DNA from: Psychromonas algicola
Lineage (GTDB): Bacteria; Pseudomonadota; Gammaproteobacteria; Enterobacterales; Psychromonadaceae
DNA length: 64,000 nucleotides
NCBI RefSeq assembly: GCF_004378355.1
Contig: NZ_SNUB01000013.1
Location: 1 to 64,000, forward strand
Direction: 5' to 3'
Below the pieces are notes generated by a model, which was given only the letters and a program-made list of their open reading frames with translations, was not told where the DNA came from and made no database searches. The position numbers were made by a program, and so were the translations under genes. This document shows positions 17,938-24,830 of this stretch, piece by piece (within the stretch, counting starts at the first letter, position 1; each line of letters opens with the position of its first letter).

Positions 17938-20073
17938 GTGAATATTATATTATTAAGTAAACTGCTTTGTGATGAATTTGTAAAACTGAATATAGAAGAA
18001 AGTCTTTTTGATATATCTAACCACACTCAATTAAATGGTCTTTTATTAACAATCCAGAAAATACAGAATAAGTTGATTGAAGAACAGAATATAGAGGACC
18101 TTGATTTAGTTTCACGTTTAATGGCTGAACAAATTTTCAAAGAAAAAAATGATTCAAACCATTCAACAATTAACTTTATTATTCACTTTATAAGTTATAT
18201 ACCATTCAATTATTATTGCTGCATTGGAAACCATAATAAAGCCTTATCATATGTTTCATATTCTTTTTCTGACAATTTTAATGACGAACAATCGAAAGAG
18301 TTCAATTTAAATAGACCTTCTGATTTTATTAATAACTATTATGTCGCAAATAATGAGTCATTAGGTGAGCTATTCAACTGGATTGGTAACTTCTATTTTA
18401 TATGCAGAAGGATTTCAGCTTATGAAAATATTGCAAATGAAATGCTTGATCTTTTTTATCTGGTTGTCAAAAATAGAATTAATGTAATTAGTTTCGGTTG
18501 GGCAATTGGAAGCATTGCTTGTTGGGCCAATTCGATAAACCATAAGCAAACGCCTGAAATTGTTTTATACATTCAAAACTTAGTCAAATCAGACGTATGT
18601 AATGGAGACACTACCATTGATCTATTATTGTCTCTTTCAACGGAGCTTGCTAAATACACTAAAGAACCAGCTCATTATTGGGCTAACATTGCTCTTAGAT
18701 ATTATGAGAAGTATTGTAAAAACCATCAAAAATTACACTTTTTATTTAATGTTATATCGCGAGATTTTGAAAACTTAGACAGGAATTCATTAAAAGAAAT
18801 TTTATTAGAAATAACGGATATAAATAATAGTCATGATATCGACAGTGGCTATTCAAGTATCATAATGCAGAAAGACCGATTATTTGAAATGATAAAGCCA
18901 GCTATTTTAGCCTTGGCTGCCACTGGCAATATTAATGAGGTACTTCAAATTTTATCGACATGGTATGAAGTTGAAGAGCAGAATTTAATTGATGAGGAAG
19001 ATGTATTCTTTATAGATCCTACGTATAAAGATTATTATAGGCTTTCATCATTAGAGTATAGTTTTCATTGCAAAAGAGATGTAACGCAAATTATTACCAA
19101 TGTGACTAGAGGTTTCAGTGAGTTTAATCAAGTATCACATTCAGTTCGAGGAGTTTCTGGTTTTGAAGTCATTCCGAAAAATAAAGATAGATTTGGCGTT
19201 CCGAAACAGGAGCTGTCAGATGATTTCGAGTTACTCCTGAAGGAGTTCTATAACGTAAAGGGAATAAAACGCAGTATTAAGGAACTTAAAAAAAACATGT
19301 CATCAATAGTCATTCCATCAGACCATTACCCAATGCAATATATTTTTCAAAAATATTTAGGGAAATGCTATCCTCAGCTAGTTAGCCTTGAAGCTCCTCA
19401 AAAAGATAGAAGTATTGTCAAAGTGTGTATTTGGTCTGGTTCTAGTTCTTTAACAGAAGAAGTTGAGTATAAAGCTTTAAACAGCATTTTTAATCGAGAA
19501 AACGTTCAAGTCGATTATTTTTCATCAGTTAAAGCTAACAAGGCAAAGTTTCTGGATTGCTATCAAGATAATTCTTATGATGTTATCTGGATAATGTCTC
19601 ATGGCATATATGATCATTGGAAACCATTAGGAGCTGAGATAGTTATAGGAAATGATGAAACTATTTCTTTAGATGAATTAAAGTCTATCTTTGTACCACA
19701 ATTTAAGCGGAGGCTTTTATTTTTAAATGTTTGTGATGGAGCTGCCCATACAAGTTTTGATGGTTTACCTAAACTAGGCTTTGCTCCTGCTTTAACTAAT
19801 AGAAATCAATGTTCAATATCGCATTTGTGGCCAGTAAATCCTTGGGTAGCATCATTATTCGGTGTTGTTTTTGCTGAAAATATATTAAAAACTAAAGATT
19901 TTTTTCAAGCCTATTCCAACACTTTAGGTATTTTATCGCTATCAAATGATAAAATTATTGATTACCTGTTTAATATTTCAAATTTAGATCCTGACTTTAT
20001 CGATAGAATTAAAAATCAACGGATTAACTATAGTTTACTCGCACATTCTGGATCCGCTGCATTTTATCAATAA
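17938..20073 (+). CDS. Stand-alone CHAT-domain protein (caspase-like protease)
   Basis: The GTG at 17938 is chosen because GGGGA lies five bases before it; a TTG in frame at 17926 overlaps that site. 711 residues. The first ~485 are helical and repeat-like with no recognised motif, perhaps TPR-like. The C-terminal ~490-705 is a CHAT domain (separase/caspase fold): the beta strand DVIWIMSHGIYD supplies catalytic His555 and RRLLFLNVCDGAAH supplies Cys599, both intact. A conserved downstream HLWPVNPWVASLFG segment fits the family. CHAT proteases act as activated effectors in several bacterial defence and cell-death systems. No CRISPR, gasdermin-like or other partner gene is adjacent. Very AT-rich codon use compared with the core genes. 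Confidence 0.85.
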   Translation: MNIILLSKLLCDEFVKLNIEESLFDISNHTQLNGLLLTIQKIQNKLIEEQNIEDLDLVSRLMAEQIFKEKNDSNHSTINFIIHFISYIPFNYYCCIGNHNKALSYVSYSFSDNFNDEQSKEFNLNRPSDFINNYYVANNESLGELFNWIGNFYFICRRISAYENIANEMLDLFYLVVKNRINVISFGWAIGSIACWANSINHKQTPEIVLYIQNLVKSDVCNGDTTIDLLLSLSTELAKYTKEPAHYWANIALRYYEKYCKNHQKLHFLFNVISRDFENLDRNSLKEILLEITDINNSHDIDSGYSSIIMQKDRLFEMIKPAILALAATGNINEVLQILSTWYEVEEQNLIDEEDVFFIDPTYKDYYRLSSLEYSFHCKRDVTQIITNVTRGFSEFNQVSHSVRGVSGFEVIPKNKDRFGVPKQELSDDFELLLKEFYNVKGIKRSIKELKKNMSSIVIPSDHYPMQYIFQKYLGKCYPQLVSLEAPQKDRSIVKVCIWSGSSSLTEEVEYKALNSIFNRENVQVDYFSSVKANKAKFLDCYQDNSYDVIWIMSHGIYDHWKPLGAEIVIGNDETISLDELKSIFVPQFKRRLLFLNVCDGAAHTSFDGLPKLGFAPALTNRNQCSISHLWPVNPWVASLFGVVFAENILKTKDFFQAYSNTLGILSLSNDKIIDYLFNISNLDPDFIDRIKNQRINYSLLAHSGSAAFYQ

Positions 20074-20076
20074 TGT

Positions 20077-20336
20077 GAATTGTAAAGTAGTGGACATCCA
20101 ATTGTTAAAGTCAATTGTTTAAAAATAAAATGAATACTCAACGTGCTTATACTAATCTAGGAAACTATCCCGTTGAGTTTTTTTATTAATGAGTGACAGT
20201 CTTATTCATAATATAGCTAAATTAGTCTGCATTAGTCCAAACGGTAAGGTAATACTCAAATAGTTTCAATATCGATCTGCCACCTTCCATTTAAATAAAC
20301 AGGCTGGAAATGAAAAGTTCTACAGCTTCGTTATGT
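20077..20336 (+). repeat. R2 long repeat, copy 1 (internally deleted)
   Basis: First of three same-orientation repeats. Shared landmarks are GTGGACATCCA, ACTCAACGTGCTTAT (20136-20150), CCGTTGAGTTTTTTT (20170-), CCACCTTCCATTTA and a right end TTCTACAGCTTCGTTATGT (20318-20336). ACTCAACG and CGTTGAGT plus the T-run can form a terminator-like hairpin. About 85 bases between CATTTA and AATAAAC, present in copies 2 and 3, are missing, consistent with deletion between short direct repeats. The right-end GTTA overlaps the yoeB stop codon. Confidence 0.85.
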
Positions 20337-20591
20337 GCCGTAATGGTATCGCAGTTGAGCAATTAGCATTGTGTCATCTTTATGCTTGTAAACAATTCGA
20401 TGTTCATCATTAATACGACGCGACCAATATCCTGATAGACCGTGTTTTAAAGGTTCAGGTTTTCCTATACCTTCGGTTGGATTTCGTTGAATATCTTTAA
20501 TTAGCAAATTTATTCGTTTCAATATTTTTTTATCGGTTGTTTGCCAATATAAGTATTGTTCCCAAGCCTTAGTTGAAAAGGTGAGTTTCAT
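20331..20591 (-). CDS. yoeB: YoeB/Txe-family mRNA interferase toxin
   Basis: 86 residues, near the 84 of E. coli YoeB. A RelE-fold endoribonuclease that cuts mRNA on the ribosome. Residues matching the known YoeB active site are present and numbered alike: Glu46, Arg65, His83 and Tyr84, with [13 protein letters not shown] and the C-terminal YHY. The toxin therefore appears intact. Its start overlaps the yefM stop by 4 bases (ATGA). The pair points left, opposite to the surrounding cassette genes, and is bracketed by R2 copies 1 and 2. Confidence 0.95.
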   Translation of the reverse strand: MKLTFSTKAWEQYLYWQTTDKKILKRINLLIKDIQRNPTEGIGKPEPLKHGLSGYWSRRINDEHRIVYKHKDDTMLIAQLRYHYGT

Positions 20592-20839
20592 TCAATGAGA
20601 TCTCTTTCTGTCCCATTTCCTGATTCAAGTTCGGCAATGGAATCAAGTAGATGTCTTGCATTAGCAGGGGATCTTAGTAAATAAGTGGTTTCTTCCATTG
20701 CGTTATAGTCTTCTAAAGACATCATCACAACGGGAGCTTCACTTTTGCGAGTTATGATTACTGGGGCATGATCATTACAAACATGCGCCATTGTCTTTGC
20801 TAAATTTGCTCTAGCTGCTGTATAGCTTATTGCATCCAT
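20588..20839 (-). CDS. yefM: YefM-family antitoxin
   Basis: 83 residues from the ATG at 20839, with GGAG six bases upstream; a TTG at 20851 is less likely. The Phd/YefM fold is shown by [17 protein letters not shown], the [21 protein letters not shown] strand-helix, and a C-terminal tail ([19 protein letters not shown]) that wraps the toxin. It neutralises YoeB and, with it, represses its own promoter. The inverted GTGTACGT...CTGTACAG stretch at 20860-20879 lies where the operator is expected (GTAC cores spaced as in known YefM operators). Confidence 0.95.
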   Translation of the reverse strand: MDAISYTAARANLAKTMAHVCNDHAPVIITRKSEAPVVMMSLEDYNAMEETTYLLRSPANARHLLDSIAELESGNGTERDLIE

Positions 20840-20857
20840 GTTGAACTCCAATATGTT

Positions 20858-20880
20858 CGTGTACGTTTATCTGTACAGTT
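20858..20880 (-). promoter_or_regulatory. Possible YefM-YoeB operator
   Basis: Just upstream of yefM the sequence reads GTGTACGTTTATCTGTACAG, with two TGTAC cores 13 bases apart. Known YefM-YoeB autoregulatory sites contain TGTACA-type repeats, so this is the likely operator. It is based on motif likeness only. Confidence 0.55.
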
Positions 20881-20894
20881 TAGCGTGGTGGCAC

Positions 20895-21229
20895 ATGACA
20901 AGCAATTTAAAATGAAAGTAATAGATGTCTACTTATTAAAGTTACTAATATCAACGAGTTAAAAATAAAATCGATACTCAACGTGCTTATGCGAATCTAG
21001 GAAAGCTATCTCGTTGAGTTTTTCATTAATGAATCATAGTATTCTTCATAATATCGATAAATTATAAATAGTCTCAACGTTAATTTTCCACCTTCCATTT
21101 ATGTTTAAATCTGAATACTTATCAATGAAAATAGAAACAACTTATTTAATCTTATTTAAATGTAAGTTAATGTGGCTTTCATTTAAATAAACTGGCTGGT
21201 AAATGAGGAATTGTACAGCCTTGTTAAAT
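20895..21229 (+). repeat. R2 long repeat, copy 2
   Basis: Aligns with copy 3 over about 300 bases: ACTCAACGTGCTTATGCGAA (20976-), CGTTGAGTTTTTC (21012-), CCACCTTCCATTTATG, AATACTTATCAATGAAAATA, and the right end TTGTACAGCCTTGTTAAAT (21211-21229), whose last seven bases GTTAAAT fit the integron R-prime core pattern. The next gene starts 17 bases later. Confidence 0.85.
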
Positions 21230-21245
21230 TTTACGGAGATTTTAC

Positions 21246-21533
21246 ATGAATGAAGATAATGTGATTTATTCTTTCGCGTGGTTTCAACCTAAAGAATGGC
21301 AACTATTAAAAGAGTCTGTAGATGATCCTACTAGCTTGGATAATTCATATGACGAATGGCGCAGGCAGGCGGAAAGTGCAATCGGAGAGTTTAGGGCAAA
21401 TGGAAAGAAAGTTAAAAAAGTATCTATTAACGTTTCTGAGTTGTTGACTTGGTGTGAATCGAAAGGTCTTAAGCCTGATAGCAAAGCCAGATCTGAATTT
21501 ACTGCTTTTAAAGCTGAGCAGAGAGCAAAGTAA
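21246..21533 (+). CDS. Hypothetical cassette protein, 95 aa
   Basis: 95 residues, no family recognised. Acidic N-terminal half (FAWFQPKEWQLLKESVDD) and a basic helical C-terminal half (GKKVKKVSINVSELLTWCESKG) ending AEQRAK; no signal peptide or membrane segment. Small soluble proteins of this kind are typical of integron cassettes. CGGAG lies eight bases before the ATG. It begins 17 bases after the right end of R2 copy 2 and reads in the same direction as the repeat. Confidence 0.75.
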   Translation: MNEDNVIYSFAWFQPKEWQLLKESVDDPTSLDNSYDEWRRQAESAIGEFRANGKKVKKVSINVSELLTWCESKGLKPDSKARSEFTAFKAEQRAK

Positions 21534-21687
21534 ATACTAATGTGCGAGATAGAGACTTCCAATTAACATCCAGTTTATGCATTGACATGCTTAATTTCTA
21601 CAAACTTAATGTTTAAAATGAAACAACTGATTTTACTCTAAAGCTTTGACTGGTAATGATTTAATTATTGTTGGTGTTAATTTTTAA

Positions 21688-21716
21688 CCATAATTCGTTA
21701 CTATCGTGAATTATGG
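21688..21716. other. Inverted repeat between cassette genes
   Basis: CCATAATTC (21688-21696) and GAATTATGG (21708-21716) are perfect 9-bp arms around 11 bases. The interval 21534-21742 contains no gene. The repeat could be an operator or the stem of a degraded recombination site; no R/L boxes were recognised around it. Confidence 0.4.
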
Positions 21717-21742
21717 ATAATATACTGTTATAAGTACTGAAA

Positions 21743-22048
21743 ATGAAAAGTATCGAAACATTGCCTCTGCATGACGCAATTTTAAACACTATTAATATTG
21801 ACTGGAAAAATCGAAGTGTAATATTTAACCTAAATGTTTTTATTGTTAAAGGTGGTGATGCATTAAGTCATCAACTTACATTTGAAAACATTTCGAATAT
21901 TGAAGTTCCACATAATTCACCGTGGGGAGATTCAATTTTTATAAATGGTGTTTCAATAATTGAAGATAATTATGAAATTGAAATACAAAGTGGTGATGTA
22001 ATAAAAATTACAGCTGAAAAGCATAGTTTTTCGCCTGTTGCCTCATAA
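21743..22048 (+). CDS. Hypothetical cassette protein, 101 aa
   Basis: 101 residues. The N-terminus LPLHDAILNTINIDWKNRSV resembles a recurrent LHD-x3-I-x2-DW opening of small beta-sheet proteins found next to toxins and in cassettes, but no firm family can be named. The rest is beta-strand-like (VPHNSPWGDSIFINGV). Its stop codon TAA is the first part of the attC R-box, which is the standard gene-to-attC arrangement. No good ribosome site is visible (TACTGAAA before ATG). Confidence 0.7.
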   Translation: MKSIETLPLHDAILNTINIDWKNRSVIFNLNVFIVKGGDALSHQLTFENISNIEVPHNSPWGDSIFINGVSIIEDNYEIEIQSGDVIKITAEKHSFSPVAS

Positions 22049-22158
22049 CAAAACTAATTAAAACCGACGCAAAACACTACGCTTTCATTGTGTTTCGCGT
22101 CGCGAATTATACACAATGAAAGCTCCGCGTTTTCTCGCGGCTTATTAGAGCGTTAGGT
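22042..22158 (+). other. Integron attC recombination site
   Basis: Starts CATAACAAAACTAATTAA and ends CTTATTAGAGCGTTAGGT. The right end contains GTTAGGT, a perfect GTTRRRY R-prime box. The L boxes CTAATTAA and CTTATTAG are complementary with one extra base on one side, the extrahelical base expected in attC. Between them GCTTTCATTGTGT (22081-22093) and ACACAATGAAAGC (22111-22123) form a perfect 13-bp stem, and CCGCG/CGCGG another. About 115 bases, within the normal attC range. The next gene begins five bases later. Confidence 0.88.
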
Positions 22159-22162
22159 AACA

Positions 22163-22522
22163 ATGATTATATTTGATGAGTATGATGACCGATTTGAAAA
22201 AAATCTATTCATAGATGGTGTTGATGTTTGCATTTCAATGGATAAGCCAACAACTAAATTAGCCCTTTCTACTTTCGGCAGTTTTGTTGATGAAACTGCA
22301 TCTGATTTACTTACTAAATCCGTTGATTATATAAACCAATTAAAAGCTGAAAGTGGAATTGAATATATTGATGATTTATCAGATCCACAAATCATTGGTA
22401 ATGAAGACACAATTTCTGTTTATTGGTCATCGGATAAAGGTGAGCCGAATGGTGAATCAGTTATTGGAGTGGATTTTAGAGTTACTGATTTAACTCCATA
22501 TGATTTAACGATCGGCGATTAA
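22163..22522 (+). CDS. Hypothetical cassette protein, 119 aa
   Basis: 119 residues, very acidic (many Asp/Glu), no recognised family, no signal peptide. Segments such as TTKLALSTFGSFVDETASDLL and ISVYWSSDKGEPNGESVIGV suggest a small mixed alpha/beta fold. It starts five bases after the attC, so any ribosome site is inside attC (TTAGGT), as is common for cassettes. Its stop is followed by GTTAACATACAAGGCACTC, which looks like the left end of another attC whose right part is missing. Confidence 0.72.
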   Translation: MIIFDEYDDRFEKNLFIDGVDVCISMDKPTTKLALSTFGSFVDETASDLLTKSVDYINQLKAESGIEYIDDLSDPQIIGNEDTISVYWSSDKGEPNGESVIGVDFRVTDLTPYDLTIGD

Positions 22523-22525
22523 AGT

Positions 22526-22548
22526 TAACATACAAGGCACTCAAACGA
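22526..22548 (+). other. Probable left half of an attC site
   Basis: AGTTAACATACAAGGCACTC follows the 119-residue gene directly and has the TAAC R-box and a following L-like segment typical of attC left ends. No matching right end occurs before the next (broken) reading frame, so the site seems to have lost its right half. Confidence 0.45.
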
Positions 22549-22551
22549 ATA

Positions 22552-22734
22552 ATGGATACAGAAGAACAACTCAAAGATAGTGAAAGGCTGAAGCGCTATA
22601 TCTTTCTCGGTAAATTATGATGCTTCTATTGCTGATGAGCTTGGAGAAATATTCTGGCCTAATTGAACGCGGTCTTTAAAAGTAAGCATTCTATCATCGC
22701 GCTCAATCCTGATGGTTCTGTGCTTAAAATATGA
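22552..22734 (+). pseudogene. Degenerate cassette gene
   Basis: From the ATG at 22552 a frame reads MDTEEQLKDSERLKRYIFLGKL and stops, but an overlapping frame continues with SVNYDASIADELGEIFWPN to a stop, and a third piece IIALNPDGSVLKI ends at 22734, eight bases before an attC-like site. The three fragments look like one former protein of about 60 residues or more broken by frameshifts or deletions. No family recognised. Position before an attC-like site fits a decayed cassette. Confidence 0.5.
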
Positions 22735-22741
22735 ATGCATG

Positions 22742-22843
22742 TAACAAGATAATAAATTGTGATTCACTTTACTTTGTCATTGTTAGTTGCAAATACCACA
22801 ATAAAACTGTCAAACTAGTTTACACATTATTTAGGCGTTATGC
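22742..22843 (+). other. Probable attC site
   Basis: Begins TAACAAGATAATAAATTGTG and ends CACATTATTTAGGCGTTATGC. The outer ends pair (TAAC with GTTA, ATAATAAATTGTG with CACATTATTTAG) with bulges, and the length of about 100 bases is normal. The R-prime box GTTATGC departs from GTTRRRY at one place, and the inner stem is poor, so this is weaker than the site at 22042. Confidence 0.55.
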
Positions 22844-22859
22844 CGCAAGAGGAATCTAA

Positions 22860-23231
22860 ATGAGTTATCAACTATATTTTTGGAAACAAAGTGCAAATGT
22901 GAACGCTACGCCATTAGAAATAGTAGAGGCTATTTCTAATGGCGAAGAGCCTCAGTATTTGGAAAGAATCAATATTGAAGCATTATTAATCGATATTTTT
23001 GAGCAATGGCCTGAGCATGAAAAGAGCTTTGGCAACGATGGGCAGTTAAGTCAAGTATTGATCGAATTTAAAGATTCGAAAAGTTGTGTAGTATTAGATT
23101 GGAGTCTAAAACACTTGTTCGTTGAATCGCATAGCGCCCCTGGGGAGGAACTGAATACATTTATTGATCTAGCTGCAAAATACGAATGCCCTCTATTCGA
23201 CCCTCAAACCAATCAAAGGTATGTAGGGTGA
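22860..23231 (+). CDS. Hypothetical cassette protein, 123 aa
   Basis: 123 residues. The opening MSYQLYFWKQ is shared by a group of small uncharacterised proteins (MSYDLYFW type) found in immunity-like and cassette settings, but this is an impression and not a firm family call. Acidic, with aromatic clusters (DIFEQWPEHEKSFG), no signal peptide. AGAGGAA lies seven bases before the ATG. It starts 17 bases after the attC-like site and ends two bases before the GCATAAC that opens R2 copy 3. Confidence 0.75.
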   Translation: MSYQLYFWKQSANVNATPLEIVEAISNGEEPQYLERINIEALLIDIFEQWPEHEKSFGNDGQLSQVLIEFKDSKSCVVLDWSLKHLFVESHSAPGEELNTFIDLAAKYECPLFDPQTNQRYVG

Positions 23232-23232
23232 A

Positions 23233-23593
23233 GCATAACAAGTTTGTGAATTTGACTTATTTACGCTATCCAAAGATAAAAAGTAATGGACATCCACTTG
23301 TTGAAGTCAATCATATCAATGAGTTAAATATTAAATCGATACTCAACGTGCTTATGCGAATCTAGGAAAGCTATCCCGTTGAGTTTTTCATTAATGAATC
23401 ACAGTATTATTCAGAATATAGATAAATTATAAATAGTCTCAATGTTAATCTGCCACCTTCCATTTATGGTTCAATTTGAATACTTATCAATGAAAATAAA
23501 AATAATTTATTTAATCTCAAGTAAATGTAAGTTAATGTGGTTTTTATTTAAATAAGTAGGCTGAAAATGAGAAATTCTACAGCCTCGTTAGTC
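23233..23593 (+). repeat. R2 long repeat, copy 3 (attC-like ends)
   Basis: Opens GCATAACAAGTTTGTGAATT and closes AATTCTACAGCCTCGTTAGT. The two ends are complementary over about 19 positions with one bulged base, the layout of attC R-L arms, although the element is about 360 bases, far longer than normal attC sites. Inside are GTAATGGACATCCACTTG, ACTCAACGTGCTTATGCGAA (23341-), the terminator-like CGTTGAGTTTTTC (23377-) and CCACCTTCCATTTATG, all shared with copies 1 and 2. Confidence 0.85.
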
Positions 23594-23608
23594 ATAAATG
23601 AGGTATCC

Positions 23609-23998
23609 ATGAAATTTATAGACGCTTTCTCACCAACAGAAGAAGAGTTGCGCATATGGGCATCAAATCCTGAAGCCGAATACCCTGTGGAAATGAGTCA
23701 GGATTGGGACTTAATTTTGGCAGACATTAATTATGCAGAAATATTAATTAAATTAGCTTGTGAAGAAAGCCCAAATAAAGACTTCTTCCTCTCTTGTTTG
23801 TATATATTATCTGGTGCATCTCGCTCAGATGAGAAGGCAATTAGTGAATTAAAGGTAATGTTAAAATTAGTGCCTTTTAATGCGTCAGAAGATGTAAAAC
23901 TTTGGGTGAAAAGATCAGAGAACTTGTTTAATAATCCAGCTCTATACAATTATGATGGGTGGGGTTGGGGTGATTTAGCCCAAGATAAAGGTGCCTAA
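23609..23998 (+). CDS. Hypothetical cassette protein, 129 aa
   Basis: 129 residues from the ATG at 23609, set by GAGG at 23600-23603; an upstream ATG at 23567 lies inside the R2 repeat. Helical, acidic, with a Trp/Gly-rich C-terminus (NYDGWGWGDLAQDKGA). It may be an immunity-like helical protein but no family is recognised. The stop TAA is inside GCCTAAC, the left R-box of a truncated attC. Confidence 0.75.
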   Translation: MKFIDAFSPTEEELRIWASNPEAEYPVEMSQDWDLILADINYAEILIKLACEESPNKDFFLSCLYILSGASRSDEKAISELKVMLKLVPFNASEDVKLWVKRSENLFNNPALYNYDGWGWGDLAQDKGA

Positions 23999-24010
23999 CA
24001 AGTCGTTGCA
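23993..24010 (+). other. Left half of an attC site (array end)
   Basis: GCCTAACAAGTCGTTGCA is a classic attC left end (R-box GCCTAAC then the L-box region). No complementary TGCAACGACTTGTTAGGC-like right end exists in the following several hundred bases, so the site is truncated and marks the edge of the cassette cluster. Confidence 0.75.
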
Positions 24011-24104
24011 TCGGAAAAGAGCACCCATCCACTTTTTACTTCAATGATTAGCTGTTTGGAGCTATCGAATCATTCAAAAGAAGGGCCATTATTTAATTGT
24101 TGCT

Positions 24105-24682
24105 CTATACCACTTCAATTGTCTCAAGGTTTAAATTGGTAACATTTGGCAACCTTCTTTTAATTTCATCCACAAGGCGTTGGTTGATAAAATACTTTTT
24201 TTCACTTTCTTTCACTCTGAAGATATCGGGCAATGTTGCCATTTTTTTCTGATCAAATACAAAATGCCTTACTGCAATGACTTTGCCTTCAGAATTATAT
24301 TTTATAACTGATTCTTCTTTATCTAAGCAATCAAAGCTTCCTAAAGGGTTTATATAAAAATAGTTTTTCTTCTCAATTCGCTCACGGTGATTTGAATTTT
24401 AACCGGTAAATATTCACAACTTTCGCCACAGAACTCCTGAATAATCTCTTTTATTTCAGACACTACAATTAAACTTAATTCTGAATTTGCAATAATATCG
24501 CTAGGGTAAATTCCACCTTCTTCAGAGCTCATTTTAGCCATAACATCTTCGGGGTATCGTGATGTCGCTGATATACCTTTCACAATGTAAGAAGAGAGTA
24601 AGTTGATTTTTTCTGGTGGGCGAGTTAAAAAACAAAAGTCTTCGTCTTCTCTTCTGTACACATTAATTCGATAATAATTCAT
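24105..24682 (-). pseudogene. Frameshifted Imm11/DUF1629 paralogue
   Basis: A near-identical tandem copy of the gene at 24831-25409. It starts MNYYRINVYRREDEDFCFL at 24682, but a T is missing in the run at 24390-24393 (three T where the intact copy has four at 25117-25120), so the frame ends early at 24350 in SELRRKTIFI. The rest of the protein, including KNYFYINPLGSFDCLDKE and DIFRVKESEKKYFINQRLVD, is intact in another frame down to a stop at 24105. Differences from the intact copy cluster around the MAKMSSEEGGIYPSDIIANSEL segment. Confidence 0.85.
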
Positions 24683-24830
24683 TAATACCTCATTTTGATT
24701 TAACTTCGTCAAATTGTTCAAAGAGTTATTTTTACCTTTTGATAAACCTTACGTTATTGATACTTATCTATTTTTTATATTACAGTTTTCATTTTCTAAT
24801 TATTAAAATATTATCTTGTTAATTAATGCG

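Noticed and set aside
20077-21229. R2 copies as transposon ends of a composite element around yefM-yoeB
   Set aside because: They are direct repeats with no transposase, no terminal inverted repeats and no visible target duplication.
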